A stretch of DNA of 52,079 bases from Veillonella seminalis (GTDB lineage: Bacteria; Bacillota; Negativicutes; Veillonellales; Veillonellaceae). Within the stretch, counting starts at the first letter, position 1; each line of letters starts with the position of its first letter. Positions 24,114 through 32,140 of this stretch are shown here, piece by piece. The notes below the pieces were generated by a model that saw only the letters and a program-made list of their open reading frames with translations, was not told the origin of the DNA and ran no database searches. The translations under genes were made by a program, and so were the position numbers. The stretch is taken from NCBI RefSeq assembly GCF_003992065.1, contig NZ_RQUZ01000014.1, forward strand, positions 1 through 52,079. Reading direction: 5' to 3'.

Positions 24114-24184
24114 AAAAAGAAGAACTCGCATAAGAAAACTATTGCTATGGAATAGCCTAGTTTTCGTTGCGAGTTCTTCTTTTT
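24114..24184. terminator. Long bidirectional hairpin between prfC and the deacetylase gene
   Basis: A 17-bp perfect stem, aaaaagaagaactcgca (24114-24130) and tgcgagttcttcttttt (24168-24184), continues inward as aaaacta/tagtttt. It carries T runs on both strands, as expected for a terminator shared by two converging genes. Confidence 0.85.
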
Positions 24185-24198
24185 ACCTCCCCCACACA

Positions 24199-24270
24199 CT
24201 GAACAAAGATCCCACGCAAGGAATCTTTTGATACGAAGTAGCCAGATTCCGGTGTGGGACCTTTGTTCAG
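24199..24270. repeat. Two-tier inverted repeat at the end of the deacetylase gene
   Basis: Outer arms ctgaacaaagatccca (24199-24214) and tgggacctttgttcag (24255-24270) pair with one bulged base each side; inner arms ggaatct (24220-24226) and agattcc (24244-24250) form a second stem. It begins 1 nt after the deacetylase stop codon. No T run follows, so it may be an mRNA-stabilising structure rather than a terminator. Confidence 0.65.
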
Positions 24271-24271
24271 C

Positions 24272-25114
24272 TTAGAATAACGGCACGATGGATGCCAAGG
24301 TTGGATGGTTGTGAGCGAGCAGGAAGTCACGTAATGACCACAAGCCGCCGATAATTTCTACGTAATGCAGACGTAATTGCATACTGAGTAACGGATTGTC
24401 GCCTTCAAATACAGGTATGCGATTCAGGTTAAAGCGGTTTTCACCGGTTCTGGCATTACCTGTATCAACGGTAAATGCTAAGCGATAACCTGCCGCCTGA
24501 GCCAAGGCATCTACCTGCGGATTAGTAAATCCGCACGGATAAGCTATGTATTGTACCGGATGCCCTAAGGTGGCTTCCAAAATGTCTTTAGATTTGCTAA
24601 ATTCGGTAGCCACCGTATTAGCCGACATTTTAGTCAGATCCTTATGGGAATAAGTATGTGATTCTATTTCAAATACATGACTTGCTTCCATTTCTTTCAA
24701 CTGTTCAGCCGACAAAAATCCGGGTGCGCCGATAGAGTCGCCAATCATAAATAGTGTAGCTTTCATGCCGTATTCTTTTAAGATTGGCATAGCTTCAGTA
24801 TAGTTATCCACATAGCCGTCATCAAATGTGATTACAATCGGTTTACTTGGCAACGGCAAATTGTTTTGCAAATAACCGTATAATTCTTCCATGGTAATCG
24901 CATGATAACCTTGTTCTTGTAAATATGCCATTTGACTTCTAAAATCGGATGTTTTCATTGTCAATGGCGAAAATTTTTCATCATTCACTTGATGATAATT
25001 TAAAACCGGCACTCCCCGCAATGTATATACCGGTGCCGTAAAATAAAAAACGAGCGCCGCAAATACAACTAAAATAGCGGTAACACCTAACACTTTACCC
25101 AAATTACGTAACAT
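24272..25114 (-). CDS. Membrane-anchored polysaccharide deacetylase (NodB domain)
   Basis: A 280-residue carbohydrate esterase family 4 protein. One N-terminal transmembrane helix (VTAILVVFAALVFYF, about 12-27) anchors it, then the NodB domain: VPVLNYHQVND, the metal-binding ITFDDGYVDN near 95-104, HTYSHKDL with the two metal-ligand histidines, and YIAYPCGFTNP. It removes N-acetyl groups from a polysaccharide, probably cell-envelope glycans. AGGAG lies 9 nt before ATG. It is downstream of rsmA but separated from it by a terminator, so it is a unit of its own. The true substrate is not visible from sequence. Confidence 0.88.
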   Translation of the reverse strand: MLRNLGKVLGVTAILVVFAALVFYFTAPVYTLRGVPVLNYHQVNDEKFSPLTMKTSDFRSQMAYLQEQGYHAITMEELYGYLQNNLPLPSKPIVITFDDGYVDNYTEAMPILKEYGMKATLFMIGDSIGAPGFLSAEQLKEMEASHVFEIESHTYSHKDLTKMSANTVATEFSKSKDILEATLGHPVQYIAYPCGFTNPQVDALAQAAGYRLAFTVDTGNARTGENRFNLNRIPVFEGDNPLLSMQLRLHYVEIIGGLWSLRDFLLAHNHPTLASIVPLF

Positions 25115-25186
25115 TACGTATAACTCCTATATTCAACTTATTAACTATATTTGATTGTTAATATACGCTTCAATTTTAAACTTCAA

Positions 25187-25224
25187 AAATCCTGACTGAT
25201 AAATTCAGATATCAATCAGGATTT
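25187..25224 (-). terminator. Terminator of rnmV-rsmA
   Basis: A 14-bp stem, aaatcctgactgat and atcaatcaggattt, with one G-U pair when read on the minus strand, followed by TTTTTG. It is about 110 nt after the rsmA stop. Confidence 0.75.
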
Positions 25225-25284
25225 AATTATACTTTTAAAAATACCGACTTAAGCTAAAGTACAAAACATCCTTTTAATAGCAGG

Positions 25285-25342
25285 CGCTTTACCTTAAACG
25301 GCAATTTACGCGACGCTTTACCTTAAACAGAAATTTATGCTT
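25285..25342. repeat. 29-nt tandem repeat spanning the rsmA stop codon
   Basis: Two adjacent copies begin cgctttaccttaaac (25285-25313 and 25314-25342). The second contains the rsmA stop codon and its last codons, so the tail of the gene seems to have been copied into the downstream sequence. Confidence 0.55.
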
Positions 25343-26195
25343 TACCGTAAAGCTCATGCCAAGCATTGGCTAAAGCAGCAAAATCATCCAAAGTGAACGT
25401 TTCACCACGTAAATTACCGTCAATGCCGGCTTTTTCCAAAATAGCTGTTATCTGCTCTTTGGCAAGCCCCGTGGTCTTCATAGTATTGCTGAAGGTTTTG
25501 CGACGCTGTGCAAAAGCTGCTTTAATTACACGGAACAAAAGCTTTTCATCAGCTACTTGTACCGGCGGATCTTTACGCAAACGACAGCGAATTACCGCGC
25601 TGGTCACTTCAGGCGGCGGTAAGAAAGATTTCGGCGATACCTCAAATACGATATCCGGTTCCGTATAGTATTGAACCGCAACCGACAAGGCACCGTATGC
25701 TTTTGTCCCCGGTTCGGCTACCATGCGTTCAGCCACTTCTTTTTGAACCATAACAACCAAACGCTCTATAGGAAGTTTCATTTCCAATAAAGACATAATA
25801 ATAGGCGTCGTAATGTAGTAAGGCAAATTGGCCACCACTTTAAACGGCTTATGGTTCATAAGTTCCGGAATATTTACTTTTAAAATATCTCCGTGAATAA
25901 TATTTACATTGTCATAGCCTGCCAGCGTTGTATCTAATACCTCCAGCAAGCGTCGGTCTAATTCGACGGCCGTAACGTCTGCTTTACTCTGGGCTAAGCC
26001 CTGCGTAAGCGTACCGATACCCGGTCCGATTTCCAATACCGGTTCACCCGGTACCAGCTGGGCGGCTTTAACAATATCATCTACTACATGACGAGAGATG
26101 AGAAAGTTTTGTCCCAACTTTTTACTCATGTGAATACCAAAGCGTTTACATATATAATGTACTACTTCAGGACTCGCAATAATTGATTCCAGCAT
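25335..26195 (-). CDS. rsmA: 16S rRNA dimethyladenosine transferase RsmA (KsgA)
   Basis: A 286-residue methyltransferase that makes N6,N6-dimethyladenosine at A1518 and A1519 of 16S rRNA during 30S maturation. SAM motif I is VLEIGPGIGTLTQGL (about 54-68), preceded by KKLGQNFLISRHVVDDIV; the catalytic motif IV is NLPYYITTPI near 123. The C-terminal helical domain has FAQRRKTFSNTMK. It follows rnmV by 31 nt, the classical rnmV-rsmA pair of Firmicutes. A 29-nt repeat covers its stop codon. Confidence 0.96.
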   Translation of the reverse strand: MLESIIASPEVVHYICKRFGIHMSKKLGQNFLISRHVVDDIVKAAQLVPGEPVLEIGPGIGTLTQGLAQSKADVTAVELDRRLLEVLDTTLAGYDNVNIIHGDILKVNIPELMNHKPFKVVANLPYYITTPIIMSLLEMKLPIERLVVMVQKEVAERMVAEPGTKAYGALSVAVQYYTEPDIVFEVSPKSFLPPPEVTSAVIRCRLRKDPPVQVADEKLLFRVIKAAFAQRRKTFSNTMKTTGLAKEQITAILEKAGIDGNLRGETFTLDDFAALANAWHELYGKA

Positions 26196-26226
26196 ATATT
26201 TCCTTTCAACTGAGAAGGTAAAAATC

Positions 26227-26766
26227 CTAACCGATCATAATATCGCGCATGGCATCATTAAAGCCTTCACGTGTCACGCCATAATGATTAAGACGATATA
26301 AAAACTGCTTGCTATTACCATACCCGATACCTAATTTAGCACCGGCAATAGCCCGATTGTCCGCACTGCGCGGTGAACCGGTTAAGTTATGAGCTACCAT
26401 ATCCTGCATGGTAAATTCTTCCGAAGACTCAAGCGACTGCGTATGCAGTTTACCCAACGCTTCACGAATAGCTTCCGGCGGAGCCTGTTCAATCCCGATA
26501 TCGTCATTAGCCGTTGCCAAATCACGAGAAATAAACGCATGTTGCGCATCCGGAAATTTTTTGGCCAAAAAACGACGAATTTGTTCGCCCGCCCTGTCAG
26601 GGTCGGTAAAAATAATAATACCTCTTTTTTCATAGGCAACTTGTATTTGCTCCAACACCCCTTTGCGTAAAGTAAATCCTTCGGTAGCAATACAATCAGC
26701 CTCTACAGCTTTGGCAATTTGCTGAATATCAGATTTGCCTTCGACTACGATTACTTCTTTTAACAT
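26227..26766 (-). CDS. rnmV: Ribonuclease M5
   Basis: A 179-residue toprim nuclease that trims the 5S rRNA precursor. It starts LKEVIVVEGKSDIQQIAKAV (toprim Glu in VEGKSD), then IIIFTDPDRAGEQIRR with the acidic toprim residues, and AIAGAKLGIGYGNSKQFLYRLNHYGVTREGF, a typical C-terminal part. AAGGAAA precedes the start. Position between a yabE-type gene and rsmA matches the Bacillus order. Confidence 0.95.
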   Translation of the reverse strand: MLKEVIVVEGKSDIQQIAKAVEADCIATEGFTLRKGVLEQIQVAYEKRGIIIFTDPDRAGEQIRRFLAKKFPDAQHAFISRDLATANDDIGIEQAPPEAIREALGKLHTQSLESSEEFTMQDMVAHNLTGSPRSADNRAIAGAKLGIGYGNSKQFLYRLNHYGVTREGFNDAMRDIMIG

Positions 26767-26858
26767 AAGTATTTCCTTTCCACAATGGCCTAATAATCAA
26801 CTGTGAATAAAATAGGGTTTTTAGCTACTTAATTTTACCAAATTTTTCAAAAATAATA

Positions 26859-26914
26859 AAGAAGGGGCTATAACGAAATGCACATCAAACCGCATTTCGT
26901 TACAACCCCTTCTT
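26859..26914 (-). terminator. Terminator of the G5/3D-domain gene
   Basis: A long stem, aagaaggggc..taacgaaatgc (26859-26881) and gcatttcgttacaaccccttctt (26892-26914), with a 10-nt loop and T-rich minus-strand tail, between the 3D-domain gene and rnmV. Confidence 0.88.
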
Positions 26915-26995
26915 ACGACGAGTTTACATATTTAATTACTGTAAAACGAATTACTCGAAACTAAGCTTTATAAAAGCATATTTCCAAAGCTGTAA

Positions 26996-28000
26996 TTACT
27001 GCAACACATAAACTTCAACGGAGCGGCGACCAAATTCCATCGCCTCACCATAGGATTCCATTAAAAGATCAATCTTATGACCTCTAATTGCTCCGCCGGT
27101 ATCCGCTGCTATAGCCATGCCATAGCCCGGAATGTAAAGTCGTGTGCCCAATGGAATCACGTTAGGATCCACGGCTACAACGCCTCGTCTGGCTACCATG
27201 CCGGTAGCCGTGATGCCTCGACCATCACCATCACCCGGTAAGTACGCTGACGCTTCCATAGTCAGCACCTCGCGATAACGTACTACCCCACGAGAAGTTT
27301 CTACTGCATCTCGTGTACCTTCTTTGATGATTGTCGGTACCATCCGTTTAATATCATTCTGACTAATAATTTGCTTTTTAATTTCCTTACCATCCTGGTA
27401 CAAGATTTCTTCCTCAACGGAAACCAAACCCGGAGTCCCTTCTTGGACTACTGTTTGTTCACCGATGCTCATGGAGTCATCTCGCTGACGAATAACCTGT
27501 ACTTCTACAGGCTGTTCGTAAGTTTTTACAGAACGACCGGTTACATGAGCTATAGCAACTTCACTGCCTGCTTGCAGGTGTTGATTACCATCGCTCAATG
27601 GTACGTAATTAGGTGCATGATATCCCAACTCATCAGCTAAACCTTGGGCTGTCGTTTGAACGGTCATTACATCTTTCGCAACGCCGTCAACCGTTACTTT
27701 TACAGGAAATGCTCGAAGAACTGTTATTTGAGTTCCGTTTTGCAAAGTCGGTGTACTTAAAAGTACAGCATCTTTGGCCCCGAGCGAGATCCCGGCATCA
27801 TGTAAAATGCCCTCCGCTGAGTTGAGGTGTGTCTTAACAATCTGTGTCTGACCATCAGCCATTACAGTAACGGCTTTTTCATTCCAAGCAAAACCGGAAA
27901 TCGTCATAAACACGACTGCTAAGAGTAACAGCAAAAGTGACGTATGACGCTTTATGAGGGTCGTCATATTCTTCTTTTGCATTACTAGATATTTTGTCAT
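26996..28000 (-). CDS. YabE-type cell wall protein: DUF348, G5 and 3D domains
   Basis: A 334-residue exported protein. A hydrophobic N-terminal segment (TSLLLLLLAVVFMTISGFAW, about 20-39) acts as signal or anchor. Next come two ubiquitin-like DUF348 repeats (KAVTVMADGQTQIVKTHLNSAEGIL and FPVKVTVDGVAKDVMTVQTT, in pieces), a G5 domain around YEQPVEVQVIRQRDDSM, and a C-terminal 3D domain with ASAYLPGDGDG, PNVIPLGTRLYI, AADTGGAIRGHKIDL, whose three aspartates form the lytic-transglycosylase-like site of YabE and YocH proteins. It probably remodels peptidoglycan. A promoter sits just upstream (28021-28050). The gene lies in the conserved yabE-rnmV-rsmA order, with a second 3D protein at 48096-48914. 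Confidence 0.9.
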   Translation of the reverse strand: MTKYLVMQKKNMTTLIKRHTSLLLLLLAVVFMTISGFAWNEKAVTVMADGQTQIVKTHLNSAEGILHDAGISLGAKDAVLLSTPTLQNGTQITVLRAFPVKVTVDGVAKDVMTVQTTAQGLADELGYHAPNYVPLSDGNQHLQAGSEVAIAHVTGRSVKTYEQPVEVQVIRQRDDSMSIGEQTVVQEGTPGLVSVEEEILYQDGKEIKKQIISQNDIKRMVPTIIKEGTRDAVETSRGVVRYREVLTMEASAYLPGDGDGRGITATGMVARRGVVAVDPNVIPLGTRLYIPGYGMAIAADTGGAIRGHKIDLLMESYGEAMEFGRRSVEVYVLQ

Positions 28001-28020
28001 CTAATCCCTCCTACCGGGCT

Positions 28021-28050
28021 ATTCTACCACAAAGAGATATAGAGCGTCAA
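28021..28050 (-). promoter_or_regulatory. Promoter of the YabE-type gene
   Basis: TTGACG (28045-28050), 18-nt spacer, TAGAAT (28021-28026) on the minus strand; the leader is only about 15 nt and contains GGAGGG before the ATG. Confidence 0.75.
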
Positions 28051-28301
28051 CTTAGCGGCCGGGCGATGCATATAAATGCAGGCATTTCAGATTTCTCTCA
28101 TGTTTATGTTTTTTGTTATTTTCAGTCTGTGTCTTTTTACAGTGTACAAAAAATGGCTATCATTATATTTATTTATTTTATTTATAATCTCTTCATTTTT
28201 CTTTTATTCTATTTTAGAATAATTACACAATTAAAAATTCACCTCCCCCACAACGCCCATGTACAAAGGGCTCACAGTTCCAATGTTAATAATCAAAAAG
28301 A
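28051..28301. other. A/T-rich spacer between ppk1 terminators and the yabE-type promoter
   Basis: This stretch is strongly T-rich on the plus strand, with no convincing gene and no ribosome-binding site. The short frames crossing it look like chance. I see no other structure. Confidence 0.4.
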
Positions 28302-28348
28302 AGTACCGACTTGAAAACAGTAAAACAGTTTCCATTTGAGTCGGTACT
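28302..28348 (-). terminator. Terminator downstream of ppk1
   Basis: Stem agtaccgact / agtcggtact with inner gaaaac/gtttcc pairing, followed on the minus strand by TTCTTTTTG. Confidence 0.75.
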
Positions 28349-28403
28349 CCATTAAGAAAAAATATTTGATTTTCTAAAATTTCCACGAAAATGTATTTAA
28401 ATG

Positions 28404-28441
28404 TTTTTGAAGTCAACTCGCTGTAATCAGCACTTCAAAAA
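28404..28441 (-). terminator. Hairpin directly after ppk1
   Basis: Stem tttttgaagt / acttcaaaaa with an inner gctg-cagc pair, 21 nt after the ppk1 stop. It has no clean T run, so it is a weaker first terminator or an mRNA 3'-end structure in front of the stronger one at 28302-28348. Confidence 0.5.
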
Positions 28442-28461
28442 TAAACGATTCGTGTAAAATA

Positions 28462-30576
28462 TTACTCTTTATACATTGGTTGCATCTGTTCCACAACGGT
28501 TGGTTTTGGACGTTCGCTAGCCTGTTTAGCTTCCTTCATCAAGCTTTCTTGAGCCGAAATCTTATCGGTCTTGCTGACCAATTTGCGATAGGAACCGTCT
28601 GTTCGCATTACATGGGCCTTCTGATTGTCTTTAAGATACAAGTCCAAAATACCGCGTACACGGTCTTTATGGAATTTATCTTCAATCGGAATCATAAGTT
28701 CCACACGTTCGTTGAGGTTACGAGGCATCCAGTCAGCACTGGACAAGAATACGCGGTCATTACCGCCATGACGGAAATAGAACAAACGATGATGTTCCAA
28801 GAAGCGCCCGATTACGGAACGCACCTGAATATTTTCACTCACTTCCGGAATCCCCGGACGCAAGGTACAAATACCGCGCACGATTAAATCGATTTTAACA
28901 CCTTTTGAAGATGCTTCATAAAGCTTCGCTACTACTTCACGGTCCAGCAAAGAATTCATTTTACCGATCATATAGGCCGGTTCACCTTTTTCGGCATAAC
29001 TGATTTCTTCGTCAATGAGTTCCATGATCTTTTCACGCAAGTTTAACGGTGCTACTATAAATTTATTCCAAATCGGAGGATCGGAATACCCGGAAATAAG
29101 ATTGAAGAACGCCGATGCATCTTCACCGTATTCATCATTGCAGGTAAAAATACCGCAGTCAGTGTATAAACGAGCCGTTTTACCGTTATAGTTCCCTGTT
29201 GCCAAGTGAACATAACGACGAATGGCATCATCTTCACGACGAACAACCATGGTAATTTTGGAGTGCGTCTTTAACCCTTTCAAACCGTAGATAACGTGAC
29301 AGCCGGATTTTTCCAAGCGACGGGCCATCAAAATGTTATTGGCTTCGTCAAAACGAGCCTTAACTTCCATGAGAACCGTTACCTGTTTGCCGTTATCCGC
29401 CGCTTTAATAAGGGACGAAATAATCGGTGAGTTGCTGCTTACGCGATATAAAGTCTGTTTGATAGCCAAAACTTGCGGATCATTGGCAGCCTGAGCCACA
29501 AAATCTTCAACCGTTTTAAACGTTTCAAACGGATGATGAACGAATAAATCGTGACGTCGAATGAGGTCAAAAATATTTTCATCTTCATGGCCTACCAAAT
29601 CAGCCGGTTCACAAGACTCAAACGGCGCATAACGCAAATGGTCATAGCCTTCCAAATCGCAGAAGCTGAAATACATACATAAATCAAGCGGACCATGAGC
29701 AATAAAAGCGTCTTTCGGTTTTAACTGCAAACTGGTCAAGATGAAATGCAACAATTCATCGTCAGGCTCACCGGCCACTTCCAAACGAACCGTAGCACCG
29801 CGGCGACGGCGACGCAAAGATTCTTCCATTTCAAGGAGCAAATCTTGTGCTTCTTCTTCATCAATTTCCAAATCCGCATCACGAGTAACGCGGAATGTCA
29901 TAGTTTTTAAAATATCATACCCTACGAAGAACTGATCTGCATAATAGGTGATAATATCTTCCAAATAAATGAAATATCGCTGGCCGTCACGGCTCGGTAC
30001 TTCTACGATACGATCGAGAACGGAAGGAATCGGCAAAATCGCATTACGAGTGCCTTCATCTTCTTCGGTTTCTACGACCGAACGTTTAATTTGTACAACC
30101 GTATTAATTGTTTTATTAGCTAAAAACGGGAACGGATGGCCCGAATCAATGGCCAATGGCGTTACTACCGGATATACTACACGTTCAAAGTGAATACGTA
30201 ACCATTCTGACTGTTCCGGTGTCAACTCCTCAGGTTTTACAAAGTGCAAACCTTCTTTGGCCAGCATTTCCATTACATGATTCAAATACGTGTATTGAAC
30301 GCGTACCAAACGTTTTGCCGATTCATCAATAGCACGTAATTGAGCACGTGCATCCATATGAGCCGCATCATATTTGATAATGCCGTTTTCTTCTTGATGG
30401 CGCAAACCGGCAACGCGAATCATAAAAAACTCGTCTAAATTGGAACTGGTAATCGCAATAAAACGCAATTTTTCCATCAATGGATTCGTATTGTCTATCG
30501 CTTCTTGAAGGACGCGTTGATTAAATTTTAACCATGATAATTCACGGTTAAAGTAATATTTATAGTTTTCAAACAT
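28462..30576 (-). CDS. ppk1: Polyphosphate kinase 1
   Basis: A 704-residue enzyme that builds polyphosphate from ATP. The N-terminal domain starts YKYYFNRELSWLKFNQRVLQEA, typical of PPK1. The catalytic half has ALKQTLYRVSSNSPII-like segments (LAIKQTLYRVSSNS), the autophosphorylated histidine in GLKTHSKITMVVRRE near residue 440, and the second conserved histidine in FLEHHRLFYF near 597. It is the last gene of an operon after two Ppx/GppA-type genes, with only 3 nt separating it from the preceding stop. Two hairpins follow. Confidence 0.96.
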   Translation of the reverse strand: MFENYKYYFNRELSWLKFNQRVLQEAIDNTNPLMEKLRFIAITSSNLDEFFMIRVAGLRHQEENGIIKYDAAHMDARAQLRAIDESAKRLVRVQYTYLNHVMEMLAKEGLHFVKPEELTPEQSEWLRIHFERVVYPVVTPLAIDSGHPFPFLANKTINTVVQIKRSVVETEEDEGTRNAILPIPSVLDRIVEVPSRDGQRYFIYLEDIITYYADQFFVGYDILKTMTFRVTRDADLEIDEEEAQDLLLEMEESLRRRRRGATVRLEVAGEPDDELLHFILTSLQLKPKDAFIAHGPLDLCMYFSFCDLEGYDHLRYAPFESCEPADLVGHEDENIFDLIRRHDLFVHHPFETFKTVEDFVAQAANDPQVLAIKQTLYRVSSNSPIISSLIKAADNGKQVTVLMEVKARFDEANNILMARRLEKSGCHVIYGLKGLKTHSKITMVVRREDDAIRRYVHLATGNYNGKTARLYTDCGIFTCNDEYGEDASAFFNLISGYSDPPIWNKFIVAPLNLREKIMELIDEEISYAEKGEPAYMIGKMNSLLDREVVAKLYEASSKGVKIDLIVRGICTLRPGIPEVSENIQVRSVIGRFLEHHRLFYFRHGGNDRVFLSSADWMPRNLNERVELMIPIEDKFHKDRVRGILDLYLKDNQKAHVMRTDGSYRKLVSKTDKISAQESLMKEAKQASERPKPTVVEQMQPMYKE

Positions 30577-30579
30577 GCC

Positions 30580-32130
30580 TTATTTACCTCCTATGCGTAA
30601 GACCATTTCCAAACCAAAGACTTCACTGAAATATTCCGCTTCTCGTTCGAAGGTCCATTTTTCCAAGGATAAATCCTGTTTGGTCGTTGCTTTAACTACG
30701 ATGCACTTATCATTGCGTTCGATGGCAAGTTTCGACACCTTTAATTTATGACTTACATCCAGGGCACGCATACAACGAAGTATGGCCACGAATTTGGTGA
30801 TCAAAATCTTTTGGACTTCTTTTAAATAATGGAAGTTTTCATCATCATCATCCGGCTTGCCCTTGTAGTGGTAAAATACTACATTGGCTACCACTTCTTT
30901 TTCACGGTCCGACAACCCGAAAAGGTCCGTCCCCATGATAATGCGATACGCATGCTCACTGTGATTACGAAGACTCACAAATTTGCCCACTTCCGACAAA
31001 ATAATGGCCGTACGCAATACAAATATCATACGTTCATCAATATCGAAGTCAGCTAAATTGTGACAAAGCTGTACCGTGAAACGCTCTACTTGAGCCACAT
31101 GGGCTTCATCGACCTGATAGCTTCGAGCAATGGCACGAGCTAACTGTAAGTTCTGTTCACGCATCACATCGAGGAAATGATGATTTTCAAGTTCCGCACC
31201 TTTATACAAAATAACGCCTTCGGCAAAACCGTAAGGACTGATTAACAGGCTTTGCGGCCGTACCATTTTGAGAAGTTCTGTATATAATACGATAGTCGGC
31301 ATAAGAATATTCGCACGATGCTCCGGCACATTGTATTGATTAACCAATTTAGTAGCCGAAACACCATGGAAAGATTCTACAAAATCTTCAAACTGTTGCG
31401 GCAATAAAGACATCGTTTCCTGACTATGAGTTTTAAAACCCATAAGCTCGGCAATTTCACGAGGTTCATCGCCGGACAGCACAAAATATTTAACGTTAAA
31501 ACGACGTACTTCGTCTTCTAACGGCTGTAACATACTGTGCAAGTATTCACCCACCGCAGCCGGGAAAGACAGCGAAGAACGCTGATTACGGTTAAACGAT
31601 TCCATAACGCGCAATGTCCCTAAATGCACGTTTTCTTGGAAAACCAAGGAACCCTTTTGCCAAACGGTTAAACCTACACCACCGGATGTAATATCTATAA
31701 ATAAAGCCGCATCTTTGGTATCAGTGAGGCCTTGTTTCATCATGTGGTAGTACAAACCGAAGTATTTATAATAAATTTCTTTAGGCATATCCACGACTTC
31801 CACTTTGAAGCCGGTCTGCACAAAAATCTGATCCATAATACTGCGACGGTTTTCAGCTTCACGAACAACAGCCGTTGCATATACGGTATAATGTTCAACA
31901 CCGTATTCTTCCAACATGCGTTTGTAGCCTTTTAAAAGTCGGCAAATTTCTTCAATCGTCTGGAAAGATAATCGTTTATTGTGAAACAATTCTTCCCCAA
32001 AGTTTACATCACGCGAAGCATAGTCGATTATTTTCACTTCATCGATAGTGGTGTATTCTACGATGGTAATACTCATACTGCTGGCACCCAGATGGATTGT
32101 TCCATACAGGGGCTGCTTCGATAATGCCAT
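30580..32130 (-). CDS. Degenerate Ppx/GppA-family protein, probable pseudoenzyme
   Basis: A 516-residue paralogue of the adjacent Ppx. The overall layout is kept (two actin-like ATPase lobes, then an HD-type helical domain) but key motifs are altered. The first phosphate loop DLGSNS reads HLGASSMS, the second DLGGAS reads DITSGGVG, the GTEEA catalytic region reads MPKEIYY, GGTVRNLA becomes SGDEPREIA, and the HD motif LLHDIGK becomes ILSEVGK. Loss of these suggests that it no longer cleaves polyphosphate and may bind polyphosphate or (p)ppGpp, or regulate its neighbours. It sits between ppx (10 nt) and ppk1 (3 nt) in one operon. This reading is inference from motif comparison. Confidence 0.8.
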   Translation of the reverse strand: MALSKQPLYGTIHLGASSMSITIVEYTTIDEVKIIDYASRDVNFGEELFHNKRLSFQTIEEICRLLKGYKRMLEEYGVEHYTVYATAVVREAENRRSIMDQIFVQTGFKVEVVDMPKEIYYKYFGLYYHMMKQGLTDTKDAALFIDITSGGVGLTVWQKGSLVFQENVHLGTLRVMESFNRNQRSSLSFPAAVGEYLHSMLQPLEDEVRRFNVKYFVLSGDEPREIAELMGFKTHSQETMSLLPQQFEDFVESFHGVSATKLVNQYNVPEHRANILMPTIVLYTELLKMVRPQSLLISPYGFAEGVILYKGAELENHHFLDVMREQNLQLARAIARSYQVDEAHVAQVERFTVQLCHNLADFDIDERMIFVLRTAIILSEVGKFVSLRNHSEHAYRIIMGTDLFGLSDREKEVVANVVFYHYKGKPDDDDENFHYLKEVQKILITKFVAILRCMRALDVSHKLKVSKLAIERNDKCIVVKATTKQDLSLEKWTFEREAEYFSEVFGLEMVLRIGGK

Positions 32131-32140
32131 TATATCCTCC

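Noticed and set aside
23936-24199. An 87-codon minus-strand frame in the prfC/deacetylase spacer
   Set aside because: It runs through two strong hairpins, has no spaced ribosome-binding site, and its composition follows the hairpins.
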